A stretch of DNA of 64,000 bases from assembly GCA_008638375.1 (NCBI GenBank), contig CM018032.1, forward strand, positions 4,932,501-4,996,500, written 5' to 3'. Each line of letters begins with the position of its first letter. Position 1 is the stretch's first letter. The stretch is from Nyssa sinensis (lineage: Eukaryota; Streptophyta; Magnoliopsida; Cornales; Nyssaceae). Position numbers and translations under genes: made by a program. The notes beneath the pieces were generated by a model. The model worked only from the letters and a program-made list of their open reading frames with translations. It was not told where the DNA came from and made no database searches. This document shows, in pieces, positions 49,244 through 61,956 of this stretch.

Positions 49244-51900
49244 CACATCTCAAAACCCACCCTATGCAGATTAAGGATAATGACCAGCCAGTTAGGCACT
49301 TCGTTAATACACTAACTTTGTTTAGCTTATTGATGACGTGTCTAACCCCAAGCCTCTTAACTGGTACATAAACTCATGCATTCACAATTATACATAGCAG
49401 CGGAAATAAAACCTAGTAGAGCATCACTAAATTCTTTTTTGTTACATCATCCTGATGTTTAAATATTAAAGTCCATAAAAAAATTTCTCGGCGTTCATAA
49501 TACTAGCAAACTGTGTAAGTTAAAAGCCAAGATCTTTCCCAAAATAGTTGTAACCTTAGGTCTATCTTCTACTCTGAACTTTCCGAACTAACACCTGAAA
49601 AATACATGATAAAACCCTATAAGCTTAATGGTAACACTTGTTCACTGTCATAGATTTTTGTAAACCCCTTTTCATAAACTTTCATAATCTTTGCATAACT
49701 TTCATGGATAACAGTTAAAAGAAGTTGAATTGAAAGTTACTAGCATTCTTAAAACATAAACATATAACTCAGAGTTGCAAGATAATTTACTTGAAATTAT
49801 GCAAGAGTTTATGCCACATAGTTTTTCAATATAAAATATCATATTATGAATTTGGATACTGTAAAAACAATAATCAAAATAATACATGCCACAACTATAA
49901 GCTTTGTCCCGTAGGACTATAATACATGCCATATCTATAAGCTTTGTCCCGTAAGACTATAAGTTGTCACTGTAGAGATCATACTATAATTTAGAACTCA
50001 TGGGTTACATAACCATCTATAAAGACTTATTTGAAAGTCCACTGGCTCTTTACCCCCGGCAGGGTTCTCATGCATACCTGACTTAATTCCTGGTAAGGTG
50101 TTGTTACATCTGTAAGGCATATAAACTTTTATTCTAACATACTTGCAAAACATTTTTTAAGTTATCCATACTGTAAAATATTTAAAAAAATGCTATTTAA
50201 AAGCATGCAATTCAAACATTTATCTTAATATTCTGAAAACTATTATCTAGTTAAAGTATTTAGCATTGTAATTTGAAACATTTCATAAAACTATAAATAA
50301 CTGTATTTCATGAAAAATGTCTCCACTTCAAGGTTTAGGATTACTCACTACTGGTTTAGAGTCAACAGTTACTTGTTTACTCGTCTTGCCTTGGCACTCG
50401 TCTAATTCCTATTTCCTTGCTGGTGATCCTAAATTATGGATCAGAATACATTGGTATTAAATTAGTACATGTCTCAGCTTAATTCTTTACTTTCTTAGTG
50501 TTCTTAATCTCCTCTGGACTTAATCTTACTCTTTAGGGTTTTCTCATAGTCTTCAATTGGGGTGTTCCTAACACTTCGTAGTCCATTGTGTGGTTTACTT
50601 TATCCATTAAAGGCATTTTGGTCATTTTTTCTTTTATGTCTTATTTTTTAGCTCGCTATTTGCCTAAATGGACTTCAATTTTGAGTCCAGATGGTCCTTA
50701 AAATATTAATATAGGTCTTTTTAATTTCATCTGTATCTTTTTGGTAACTTCATTAAGTCTTAGGGACGTATCCATCATTTTTTAATTTGTTACCGGATCT
50801 TATTTTCCTCAAAAGAGCGTCACTATTAAGTCCTGAATGTCGAAGATAACCAGTTTGTGCTTTTTCGGATCTTAATTCACCTATCTGTGGCTTATTTCAA
50901 GTCTAGGAGAATTTTCGTAATTTTACACTTTCATGCGGGACCGCGTTCGGGCACTTGCATACTTAATTTGACCTCATTGTTAGGTTCAGAGCTTTTTAAA
51001 ATGTTAAATATGTCCCTTTCTATATTTTTGGTCTATCTAGTAGGTCGTACAACACTAAGGATAGTTTAGAAATTTCACATTTCTAGGTATTTATATTTTT
51101 AGCACCTCGTTTGATGAAACGGATCCCACCGTTGAATCCTGAATGTAAAAAAATGTTAAAGTAGGCATTTTCATAGTCATCGAAGTTCAATTAGTAACTT
51201 AATTAACGCAGTATGATAGAATTAAAATTATTTCAATTTGTCCGTTCATATATTTCAGGATCTAATTTCTTAAATTGAACTCCTCCATTGAGTTCGGAAT
51301 GCCCAAAAATATTGGATTAAACTTTTCTTGCATTTTAATTAGCCTTCGTTTGCCTCATTTTTGGCTTAAAGGTATTTTAGTAATTTCTCTTAATAAAAAA
51401 TGATTTAAAATTATTTTTTAAATTATTTTTTGGTAATTTTGTAATTTATATAAAATTTTGGGGTTAAAATATAATATTAGGAAAGTTCTAAAAATATTGT
51501 TTGGTCTAGTTCATTTGGAATTGAACCAGTCTAGCTAGGGTAAAAACCAATCGGTTCATTCGATCTATTATGTCATCATGACGTCAACACCCAATTAAAT
51601 AAAACAACGCCATTTGGTTTGCTTTTGGATCTGTTTTAACGCAAGTCAAGACTCGACCTAGACTATTCATCATCTTTCTTTTATTAGGGTTACTATTCAT
51701 TACAAAACTTATGATTTTCAAACCTTTTTTCTACTTGATTTCGATCTAAACTAATTCTAGGAGTATAAGGATTGATTTAGCATCAGTTTAAGGCTTCAGA
51801 TTGAGCTAAAAAGCTCCATAAACAATTATGGTCATTTTTGAATATTTCTCTATATCTCCTTTATTTCTCAACTTTTTCATGCGAAGGGGGGCAAATAGGG
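49244..51900 (-). repeat. LTR-retroelement-like DNA, no gene
   Basis: No domain-bearing frame. Motifs such as TACCCCCGGCAGGGTTCTCA (50051) and AACTAGACCAAACAATATTT (minus strand, about 51500) read like large plant gypsy LTR text. A 40-bp tandem duplication lies inside at 49881-49960. Termini and TSD were not found, so only a general repeat call is justified. Confidence 0.3.
49881..49960. repeat. 40-bp tandem duplication
   Basis: AATACATGCC ... GTCCCGTAGGACTAT at 49881-49920 is repeated at 49921-49960 with three substitutions. Confidence 0.9.
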
Positions 51901-51916
51901 TATTTTGAAAATATTA

Positions 51917-52155
51917 GGTTCTGTTTGGATACATTTTCAAATTGGATTCTTTTTCAAAAAGTTGTTTGGATACATAGATTTTGGAGATAAAACCCATCTC
52001 CTGTTTTCCTACTTTTTCAAAACCCATCTCTGCAAAAAATCCCAAACCATCCTGTCATACAAAATGTCTCTCTCTCACCCATCGACACTATTTGGCAAAA
52101 GCCCTTACAGGTTGCTCTCTCTATCACTTTTTCTTTCTCTGTTTGTACGCCCTTA

Positions 52156-52196
<41 letters not shown>

Positions 52197-52328
52197 GTTT
52201 CACCGATCTCAATCTCGTTCCAAGATCTCACCTCAAAGATCTTCACCTCTCTGATGCGTGGAGTTTACGCAGCCTCGATACATCTCTCTTTCTCTCTCTA
52301 TTACAGATTTAACACGAGCAAGCCCTTA

Positions 52329-52361
<33 letters not shown>

Positions 52362-53391
52362 GTTTCACCGAATCTCAATCTCAAAACAAGATCTCACCTT
52401 TTTTTTTTCTTCACCTCTCTGATGCTCTCTGTTTTCGCAGCTCCCATCTCATCCATCAATCTTGACCAATAGTGGAGGTATTGAGGAGGGTTTCTTCTTC
52501 ATTTAAGATCAAATTTTTTGGAAAGCCCCTGTATTCATCCTGGATAGATGCTAACAAGAGAGAAAAAGATTCGAGAATATGATTGGGTTGATTGTTGGAT
52601 AAAAGGATTTTTTGGTTACCTTTCATGAATGTTCTTGGCAAATTCTTTTTTGATTGACCCAGTCTCTGTGGTAGTCCATACGATGTTATTTGGACGGGAT
52701 GTCAAATAATATCTTTTCCAGGCTTTATTTGTTTGTTTTTTTGACTTTGTTTGCTGAGACCTTTCAGCTTAAACCTTTTATTTTTTTTAGAGGGCAGGCA
52801 ATGACCGATGGATGAGTTTTTGCATGGAGTTTTAAGGGTTGCATCTAAGAAGCAGTTATTAATGGTAATTTCATAGTTGATAGGTACTAGTTATTAATGG
52901 TAATTTCACAGCTACAAGTTGGAAAAACACCAATTTGTTACTTAATTAAAACGTGAAAAAATAACAACAAAGAAATATTGAGTGACTAGTCCCTAACAAA
53001 AATAACCGTTGAGTATGGTGGTTTTATTTATTTCATAAATTAATTTTGAATAAACGGATTAATAGTTAAGCTTGAGTAATTTAATATTTTATATATTAAA
53101 TTAAAATATTTATTTATTTATTAAATTAAATTAATACAATTTACAATATGTTCGGACTTAATAAATTATAAGTTAAAGATTGAACAGAGGTAAATAATAC
53201 TACTCAATTCGGTATATATAAACATTTTTTCAAAAAATTTTACATTCAAACACATTTTCACAGTTTTTAACTCAGAATCTGAATTCTGATTAGCATAACC
53301 AAACGCATTTTTGCAGTTTTCAAAAAATCAATTACAAAATTCTGAAACACATTTCAGAAAATCATATTTGAATTACTATCCAAACGCAGCC
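51917..53391. mobile_element. TIR-bounded non-coding element (about 1.5 kb)
   Basis: The left end GGTTCTGTTTGGATA (51917-51931) pairs with TATCCAAACGCAGCC (53377-53391) with two mismatches. Flanks are TTA on the left and TAT on the right, so a TA duplication is possible but a 3-bp TSD is not exact. The right subterminal DNA (CAAACGCATTTTTGCAGTTT) is also met at 5311-5525. The open frames at 51905-52472 are made by CT tracts and are not genes. Confidence 0.45.
52149..52444. repeat. Duplicated CT-tract module
   Basis: Two direct copies (52149-52275 and 52322-52444) each contain CCTTACATCT, a (CT)n tract (52159-52194 and 52331-52359), TTAGTTTCACCGA, AAGATCTCACCT and TTCACCTCTCTGATG. Confidence 0.85.
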
Positions 53392-54700
53392 TATGTTCCT
53401 TTTCGAAGTTATAAAAATAAATGTTATAAATGCACAAATAAATAAACAATAAAGAAAGAGAGCAAACACATCAATTTACGAGATTTGAAGAACTTTCTAC
53501 GTCTTCAACTCAAGCATCTCCACTTGAGTTTTTTTCACTATTATGATCTCTTTGCAGGTGGAGACCAAATATTTAAAATGCAGGTGGAGACCAAATATTT
53601 AAAATGCGAAGACTGCAGCCTTCTTAACCCAACAAAATATACCTTTCTGCTTCATCGGATATCACCTACCAACAACTTTCACTATAATAAGATGATACAA
53701 TATTATTTACCAAAAGGCACTCTCTTCAAGAGTAGATTTGGAGTAAGAAAATGCTCACTCTCTATAAATAGATATAGCGTAAGTACAAAGTATTTAAGAT
53801 GAGTAAAACTTTTAGATCTAGATTTTTAATGTTTGGATATAAAATAAAAGATAGAGATATAGAAGTGTAAGCATGTAAAGAGATAACATAGAATGTCCTA
53901 GAGAACCTCTATTTATAGCCTTTAAAAAAATATGTCTGTTGCTTTTCAAAAAGAGCTGTTTCCCCCCTCCCTTTTTTGTCTGTTTAAAATTTGAATTCGC
54001 GATTGCCAGATCGACAAATTCAGTCAATTGAATCATCAACTAGTCGACTAGATTGAGAATTGGTCAACTGATTAGGTCAATTGAATTGTTTAGAGGGTTT
54101 GAGATTCATTTGTTTAAGAACAATTAGTCGACTGGTTTTGATGTACAGTATTTTTAGCCTTGAAAAATAGTTGATTGATTCTTCTTAAGGGTCGACTGAA
54201 TTGGACAATGAGTCTTAGGTAGTTTTATGAAAAATGTCACTCAGTCGAACGGTTCTTAAGAATCAGTCGACTAGTTTGATTAGTGTAAAAATAAGCCTTA
54301 AGAATCAGTTGACTAGTTCCATGAACTAGTGGACTGGTTTGGATAGTGAATGTTGTTTAGCTTTTTTTTCTCAATGTACTTTTATCAAAACCTTTTGATC
54401 TTTCAAAACTTAAAGTATGTCATTTGTTTTGTTTTGAAAAATTATTTGAGATTTGTTCTTAGTTAATCATTTTAAATAGTAAGAGCTTAAGACTAATGAT
54501 TAATCTAATCTTAAATCACTCAAAATCTAAAATAAAAAAATAAAAGTCTTCACTTGACTTGCCTTGAATTATTGGGTTTAAGTGTGTTCATTTGCTTGAT
54601 TCATCATGAGAGCATTCAACTTGTTTTTATTCTTGTCTTGAAGCATGTTCTCCAATCAAATCATTTACCTTGATGGACTTTGTCATTTATTGGTCAACAT
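53392..54700. repeat. Repeat-like DNA with 26-bp duplication and GTCGACTG cluster
   Basis: CATCAATTTACGAGATTTGA followed by TACGTCTTCAACTCAAGCAT is text common in plant interspersed repeats. A perfect 26-bp tandem duplication starting CAGGTGGAGACCAAATATTT lies at 53555-53580/53581-53606. From about 54010 to 54360 variants of AGTCGACTGGTT occur at least eight times in both senses. The frame at 53485-53802 spans the duplication and is not recognised. Confidence 0.4.
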
Positions 54701-55512
54701 TTTTTTTTTTTGACCTAGATGACTTATTTGCAACATCACTTGAATAAAACATTAGCCTACTTAAATAATGTTTTGTTATCATTAAAATTATTAAGACCTC
54801 TTAGTTAAAGCCTTTATGTCTAACAATAATTAAAGTCATAAAAATAATTTTAAAGCAAACCATATATCGTTTCACTAATTTTTTTCCCTTCTTTTAGGGT
54901 CTTATGATTGTATGTGGATTAGTTATGGTGTACTAGGATTTGTGCCTATATTTTTAGAAATGGCTACTTTTCATAAAGAAGTTTCATAATCCACAAACAA
55001 CTCTCATTATTAAGTGTCTAATTTTAAGGACTTTATTAATGTTACATAAAAATCACTAAAACAAAATACTATAATAAAGTAAACACTGGCCTTCAATCAT
55101 TAGCCACATCTTTTAGAGATAAAATTCTTCTCCTAAAAGGGTCCGAGATTCCATCCAAGATAGAAAAATTCTCGCTCACACGCTTGTCTGGATAAAATTT
55201 CCCCCTCTCCTATCGTTGTATTAAAAAAAGTAACAATTTCTATTATTATTTTTTTCTTTAAAGGATTTAATTTTTTTAACATTTATTTTTTCTTCTAAAT
55301 AATTTTGTACAACATTTTTTTTATTTATTAAATCAACCTATTTTATCAAAGTCATTAGTCTTTTTTTTTTTCCAATTATAAACTGTCCAACAATAACGTG
55401 AACTTAACTATTTCTTAAAAAAACCTATACCACAAAACTAACAAAGAAGATATGTAGTCCAGATACTCACAATGATTAAACCAAAAAATGGAGCAAGTAA
55501 AGCATTAAAGAA
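54701..55512. other. Intergenic, no gene seen
   Basis: AT-rich with T runs at 54703-54711 and 55362-55371. No coding signal. Confidence 0.4.
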
Positions 55513-55946
55513 ACTATACCAGAGTGATAAACACCATATTTTCAATATTTTTTAAGAACTCTGCATTTTAAAAACACATCTTAATCGTCAAATATTGATT
55601 TATTGCATTTTTGAAACAAAACATGACCAAGATCAAATTTTTTTAGAACAATTATACATCAACAAAGGGTAAACATCAAATAATCAACAAAGTATTTCAT
55701 AATTTCACTTAAAAGACCAACGTAAAAATGAAGTTTCCATAACACATAATCATTGTTTTAAAACATTTGTGAAACAAATTATGCCCATAATTAGATTTTT
55801 TAAGATGAATTGGAAATTATGAAAAAATAGCAAAAAACAGAAAGTAAAGTTTGTATTGGCAACATATTTCAACAATGGAAATACACAAACACAAAGAAAA
55901 CACATCTTTAATCATCTATCCTTGTTTTATACATACCTAAGTTACA

Positions 55947-55986
<40 letters not shown>

Positions 55987-56305
55987 AACATGCATAAATA
56001 CATGTATAAATAAAAGAAATTGAGAAAGAAAACAAATGTAAACTATAAACACCACATTTTCAACATCAACATTTTATAGGAACTTTGCATCTAAAAACCA
56101 TATCTTAATCATCAATTATTGATTTACTGCATTTTTTTAAACATACCAAATTCAAGATCAGATTTTTCAAAACAATTATATATGAACAAAGGGTAAACAA
56201 CAAATAATCAATAGTGTATTTCATAATCTCAGTGAAAGGACCAACATAAAAATGAAGTATCTAAAACATATAATCATTGTTTTACAAGTTTTGTGAAACA
56301 AATCC
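55513..56305. repeat. Two direct repeats (about 270 bp) around a TA microsatellite
   Basis: 55513-55780 and 56036-56305 share, in order, AACACCA(T/C)ATTTTCAA, CTTAATC(G/A)TCAA, ATTGATTTA(T/C)TGCATTTTT, AACAAAGGGTAAACA and ATAATCATTGTTTTA. A (TA)n run at about 55950-55982 lies between them. Confidence 0.75.
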
Positions 56306-56535
56306 AAGTACAGAGGCAGGTAATGACGTTCATGACTTACTTCTGAATGGATTGTTGTTCACAAGAAAGCCTTGAATTAGTTTGTGCGTGGTTAGATAGA
56401 ACTTTTAACTATGGTTTCTCAAAATATTTTACTAAAATTTGTATAGCTATTGCATTTGAATTTTTTTTTTTGGATTGGGTAATTAGAAGATTGTGAAGAA
56501 ATAAAATTGGGAAGTATGGAAGAAATGTGGGCAGG

Positions 56536-57549
56536 TGTAACGGCCCGATCCACAATGGCATAATATTGTCCGCTTTGGGCCTCGGCCCGTACGACTTTAA
56601 AACGCGTCATACCATTGGAGAGCAGCACCTTATTTATGAATCCTTCACCTTTCCCTTCCCCAGGCGATGTGGGATGCATTACCCTCTCCCATTACCCTTT
56701 CCCCCTAAAGGAACCTCGGCTCCTGGCAAGGCGTGCAGCGGCGTGCAGCCATCTCCACACTTCCGGTTGGGGTCCAACTCTGATACCATCTGTAACGGTC
56801 CGATCCACATTGTATGATATTTTCTGCTTTGAGCTTAGGTCCCTACACGGTTTTGTTCTTGGCAGTGGGCTTGCCCCACCCCAAAAGGCCTCATTGGGTA
56901 TCAGAGTGCCAGTTGAAGCCTGGGCCTTTTCCCATATGATATTGTCCTCTCTGGTCCCAGTAGGACCGAACGCATAGCCCCATCGACCTCTGGATTCGAC
57001 CTCAAGGTTTTGTTTCCCACATGAAGGCCTCATACCATTGTGGATCGGGCCGTTATAGATGGTATCAAAGCCAAGGCCCAACTGGAAGTGTGAGGAACCA
57101 GAACCTCGCTGCGGACAGCAATCCAAAGGAGGGGAGAGGTATCCCACATCGCTTGGGGGGGAAGAAGTAAAGGTATTCATAAGTAGGGCTCAACCTCTCC
57201 TTAGCAACAGGCCTTTTCCTAGGGCAAATCCAGGAAGAACAAAGCCGTGCAGGCTGAAGGCCCAAAGCAGACAATATGTTGCTGGGTGGAAGTGGGTCGT
57301 TACAAGTGGTATCAGAGCCAAGGCCCAGCCAGAAGTGTGAGGAACCAGAACCTCGCTGCGGACAGCAATCCAAAGGAGGGGAGAGGTATCCCACATTGCT
57401 TGGGGGGGAAGAAGTAAAGGTATTCATAAGTAGGGCTACACCTCTCCTTAGGAATAGGCCTTTTCCTGGGGCAAGCCCAGGAAGAATAAAGCCGTGCGGG
57501 TCAGGCCCAAAGCGGACAATATGTTGCTGGGTGGATATGGGTCGTTACA
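56536..57549. mobile_element. Array of TRIM/LARD-like retroelement units
   Basis: Four units abut. 56536-56790 is in minus orientation: its right edge, read on the minus strand, is the primer-site motif GATGGTATCAGAG, and its far end is CCGTTACA. 56791-57057 starts TGTAACGGTCCGATCCAC and ends GTGGATCGGGCCGTTATA, inverted ends of about 27 bp. 57058-57304 and 57305-57549 are two tandem plus-strand copies, each running from TGGTATCA(A/G)AGCC to GGGTCGTTACA. The unit text (GTGTGAGGAACCAGAACCTC, GGTATCCCACAT, CCCAAAGC(A/G)GACAATATGTT) is non-coding. All long frames here are repeat-derived. Confidence 0.65.
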
Positions 57550-57591
57550 GCAGGTACGGGGGCAGGTAGGGGTAATGACCCAGGGATATTT

Positions 57592-57814
57592 AGGTGGTTT
57601 TTTTAAATTATTAAAAAAATTAGAAAATAAGGAAGGAAAAGTAGATTTGGAAAACTATATCTAGCTGAATAATTTTGTTTTTGGAAATGAAAGGTAATTT
57701 AGGTGGGTTTTTTTTAGTTATTAAAAAAAATTAGGAAATAAGGAAGGAAAAGTAGATTTAAAAAAAAAAAGAGGAAAAAAGTATCTAACTAAATAGTTTT
57801 GGTTTTGGAAATGA
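57592..57814. repeat. Two-copy tandem duplication (about 110 bp)
   Basis: Copy 1 (57592-57700) and copy 2 (57701-57814) share AATAAGGAAGGAAAAGTAGA and TTTTGGAAATGAAA. The differences are mostly A-run length. Confidence 0.8.
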
Positions 57815-60585
57815 AAAAAGAAAAAGAAAAAAAGTATTGAACTAAATATTTTTTTGTTTAATTTTAAATTTAAAATAAAGATGAGAAAAAATGCAAATGA
57901 CTTTCAAGAATGAACCACAGAAGATTTAGAATTTGAAAAAAAGAAAGAAGAAGAGAGTGTCACGTTGACATTACATTGGAATAATATATAGTATAAACAT
58001 TTACTCGTGATATATATGCACGTGTGTTATAAAAATAAACTCAAATATTACAAATAAATTTATAATTAAAATAAAAGATTTCTTGAAAAATAATTCGCAC
58101 AATCCTATATATCCTATTAGGAGTCTTTGTTAGATAATGAAAACATGATAAACAAAACATAAAACCATACGCAAATATAATATATTAATGGGTCGTGCGG
58201 TGAAATGTCTTTCATAAGATCATATATTATAAAGAAGTCCATTTTCAAAACAATTAACCCAGTAGGTCCACAACCAATCAATTAGACAAAAAAACCCTTT
58301 CCAACAAAAACCCGTAAAATTAGGAGCAGTCAATTTTTTTTATTATAAAATTTTAAAATTTAATAACTTAAAATTTATTGATCAATTTTTAATAAAAATT
58401 ATATATTTAGATTCTAAACACCGAGATCTATTAAACAAGATTCATATTGAATATGAAAATCTAAAGAAAAAAATCATTCCAAAAATGTAAAATTCAATAA
58501 AAGTGTAAAATTTACACTTTTACACTATGAAACTTAGGCTCAACCAAAAGTATAAAATTTTACATTTTTCTAAAACTATAAAATTTCACAATTTTATAAA
58601 AAAAAAATTGAGAAAATTATTTGGCCAAGTATTGGATGCTCAAAATTGACTATCAATGATATGGAAAATTGTCCCAAAAACTAAGTATTTAAAACATAAT
58701 TAATTAAAAAACTCAATGTTTGTAAACTCTGTAAAATTTCACACTATGGAGTAGTGTAAAATTTTACAAAATTTTTCGGTTAGATTCTCCACATTATGAA
58801 TCAAGAGCCTGCATCACTAGTTCTAAATCCAGCCATCAATCACAAAAGCAACCATACAATCCCATTATCAAATGCTCTTTCTTGGGAAGCTCTAGTTTTA
58901 AAAAGGCCATGCATTCATGTCTTAGATTTTCAAAATTAAATGTCAAAAACCAAACCCATGAATTTAATATACTTGTGCTGTCACAACAAACCTAATATAT
59001 ATCTTCAACTCTGACCAAATCTAAATAAACTCAACAACTCTCCAAAGTAAGCATGAGATAAAAGAACATGATCATATCATAATTCTTAGAGAGAGAGAAA
59101 ACTAAGAGAGAGTAATCCAACAAATACCCAGAAAAGTTTAACACAGACAAAAAAAAAAAAAAAGTTTATATGTGTATTTTAAGTGACTGCAAATGTTCAG
59201 AGACATTCTTTTCTTTTTTTCTGGCGAGACTGGCGTACCGTGGCGGGGGTTTGTCCCTTTTTTTTTTTTTAAATGAAATCTAGCTTACCTAAAAATAAAT
59301 AGAAGAGTACTTGGGTAACCCATGACTTAGATTTTGTTTTGATTTAATTGATAAAGTTAACTCTTCGTACAAAAGCTTTTGTGAGTCACCATCATTCATG
59401 TCCCTTGTGCAGTTTTAACCACCTGTCAAAATGCATCACGCGTCAACTTCACTCCTTAATTTATCTCCCACCTTTCTTTATTTTTGTTTTAACTGTCTCC
59501 AACTTTTAAACTTTAAATTTATTTTCATTTTGAAATGTTTTTTTAATTTTAAGATGATAAATTCTATTTTTCTATATTTTTTTTCCAATTAGTTCAATTT
59601 TCAAAATCACTTAATCTTCTTAATTTGTATTCTTTTATTTGAAAAATAAAGGAATATTGAGTACTTTCATTTTTATTTTAAATGTAATTATTTATCATAT
59701 ACTCATTCAAAACTCAATTATTTTTTAATTTTTTTTAAGAATAATTAAATGATCTATCCATGAAATTACAAAATAAAATATATTAAAAAAATAAAATACA
59801 TAAAACATTAATAAAATACATTTAGAAAATAAAAAAATTAAGAAACTAATAAAATAGTGCATGGTGGAGATAGAACGATCATTCAAAAGATATATTTTTA
59901 TTTTCAATGGTATCTTGAAAAATTTGTTTGTTGGAATATTTAATGGTAAAGATAGATTGATCATTTTTTAACATGTAAAGAAATAATCACAAAATAAACA
60001 AATAATAACTAAAATTAAAAAGAAGTAATTGATGAATTAAATTTCAAAAAATAAATATTTATTAGATAGTTTAAAAATAATTAATTATTTGTTGCAAAAT
60101 ATTATAAAAATAAATAATACATGAATAGTAAATTGGGGGGCTTCTCCAAATTTTCCTCCACCTCTATTCTTGAAGATTGCATGGGATAACCATTTTTTTT
60201 TTATTTTTATATTTGAACGGGTACAGTGATGGAAATTAGTGAAAACTTTGAAATCGATTTGTTGAATTTACTCTATACCACTTTATGTGATTTGGAGGAT
60301 ACAATTGATCCTCACAACACACTAAACGGAGAGAAGTGGAAGGGGAGAAATGGGGAGTGGTCATCCTATAGTGAAAGAAACGAGGCAGATTGGTGCTTTT
60401 GTATTGCTAAATTGGGCATATGCATGTCCCTTTTAACTTCATTCACAAAATGGAATCATTTGAAATTTATTTTCACAGGCCATGTATCTCACCTCTTTAT
60501 GAAATTTTTTTTTTGGGTTGCATTGCGAGACGATAGACATGACATCTAAACATTATACATAGAGTTTGTGCAAATAATTTTTTTT
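57815..60585. other. AT-rich intergenic, no supported gene
   Basis: A palindrome with 11-bp perfect arms lies at 58499-58521 (AAAAGTGTAAA / TTTACACTTTT). GTAAAATTT(T)ACA motifs recur at 58545-58770. The 107-residue frame at 60226-60549 (+) has no family resemblance and is not called. Confidence 0.4.
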
Positions 60586-60775
60586 AGCACAAGTTGGTTA
60601 CTATATATATAAAGATAGGGTTACAAATAAGAAAACTCAAACTGAGTATTAGCTTCTCTCTCACCGTAAAAAAATGAAGTGTTGACAATTACATATTTAT
60701 ACTTTCCTTTCTTTGTTTGTGCCGTTTTTATTTTTAAGCACAAGTTGGTCATTATAGAGATAGGGGTATAAATAA
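60586..60775. repeat. Direct repeats upstream of the carboxylesterase
   Basis: AGCACAAGTTGGTTACTATA at 60586-60630 and AGCACAAGTTGGTCATTATA at 60737-60775 each continue into GATAGGG(G)TTACAAATAA-like text. They lie 290-475 bp before the start codon. Confidence 0.7.
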
Positions 60776-60979
60776 ACAAAACCAAACCCACACATCCACC
60801 CTTGTAATGGTTGGACAGGTCTATCTAATGCATTTGTACCTTTCCCATCAAATCCAAATAAAAAGGATGGTCATTGATTTTTTTGGTAGGCATAGCTATT
60901 TCTTTCCTATTATTGAGAAAGTACAGATTGATAGTTGCAAAGAACTCTCAATTTTAGATAATTAGTAACAATCCACTGA

Positions 60980-60990
60980 CCTATTTAAAT
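60980..60990 (+). promoter_or_regulatory. TATA-like box of the carboxylesterase gene
   Basis: CTATTTAAATGG lies about 75 bp before the ATG at 61061. Positional inference only. Confidence 0.3.
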
Positions 60991-61953
60991 GGTCTAAATG
61001 CAATATGCATGCATCAAATAAAATTATCTCTCTCCCTTATTCATCAAACCTCGAAGAAAAATGAGTTACCAAAGGCCAACATTTTATCTTTTGTTCATGT
61101 TGTTTTCAGTGGTTTCAAGCACATTAATTGAACTTGATGTTTCACCTTTAGCTGAACTATTCCAAAATAACAAAGTATATGAACTTAAAATGTTTAATGT
61201 GACCATGTACAAAAATAACACAATGGAGAGGTTGCAGCCCGATAACGTCCCCCCATCTCTCGATTCGAAGACAGGCGTCCAATCGAAAGATGTGGTGATT
61301 TCAGCAGAAACTAACGTATCTGCTAGGCTTTACATCCCCAAAGACAGCAATTCTGATCATAAACTTCCTCTCATCATTTACTTTCATGGCGGAGGATTTA
61401 TCTCTGGAAGCCCGTTCCAGGAGGTGTACCATTATTATCTTAATTCAATAGTTGCAGAAGCAAAAGTTGTTGCGGTGTCAGTTGATTATAGATTAGCCCC
61501 TGAAAACCCTATTTCTACCCTTTACGATGATTCATGGTTCGTGCTCAAGTGGGTTGCTTCGCATTATAAGGGAGGTGGTAATGAAACTTGGCTCAAGGAC
61601 TATGTTGATTTTGAAAGAGTGTTCTTTGGTGGAGAGAGTGCAGGTGGTAACATAGTACACAACATGGCAATGCGGTGCGGGTCAGAAAAATTGGATGATG
61701 TTAAGCTTTTGGGGATTTTTTTAATCAATCCATATTTTTTTGGGAAAGAACGAATTGGCCAAAATGAGGCTAAATTACCCTCAGACGTCATAAAAAGTGT
61801 TGAAAACTTGTGGCTTATTGCAGGTCGGATGAGTATTGGGTTGGATGACCCACGAGTAGACCCGCTTTCAGACCCCAAGTTGTCGAGCCTTGGAGGCAGC
61901 AAGGTGTTGGTTTCTATTGCTGAGAAAGATTGGCTGAGAGATAGAGGTGAGTA

Positions 61954-61956
61954 TTA
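61954..61956. repeat. Left TTA target duplication
   Basis: TTA, repeated at 62923-62925. It is the target-site size and sequence of PIF/Harbinger (Tourist) elements. Confidence 0.75.

Noticed and set aside
51905..52472. Two overlapping Ser/Leu-rich frames of 135 and 163 residues
   Set aside because: Produced by CT microsatellites, which cannot contain stops in these frames; no other protein character.
56419..57569. Several frames of 68-162 residues on both strands
   Set aside because: They repeat themselves because the underlying TRIM-like units repeat; none has a domain.
60226..60549. 107-residue frame upstream of the carboxylesterase
   Set aside because: Contains a T-run-encoded Phe stretch and no recognised domain; could not be linked to a gene.
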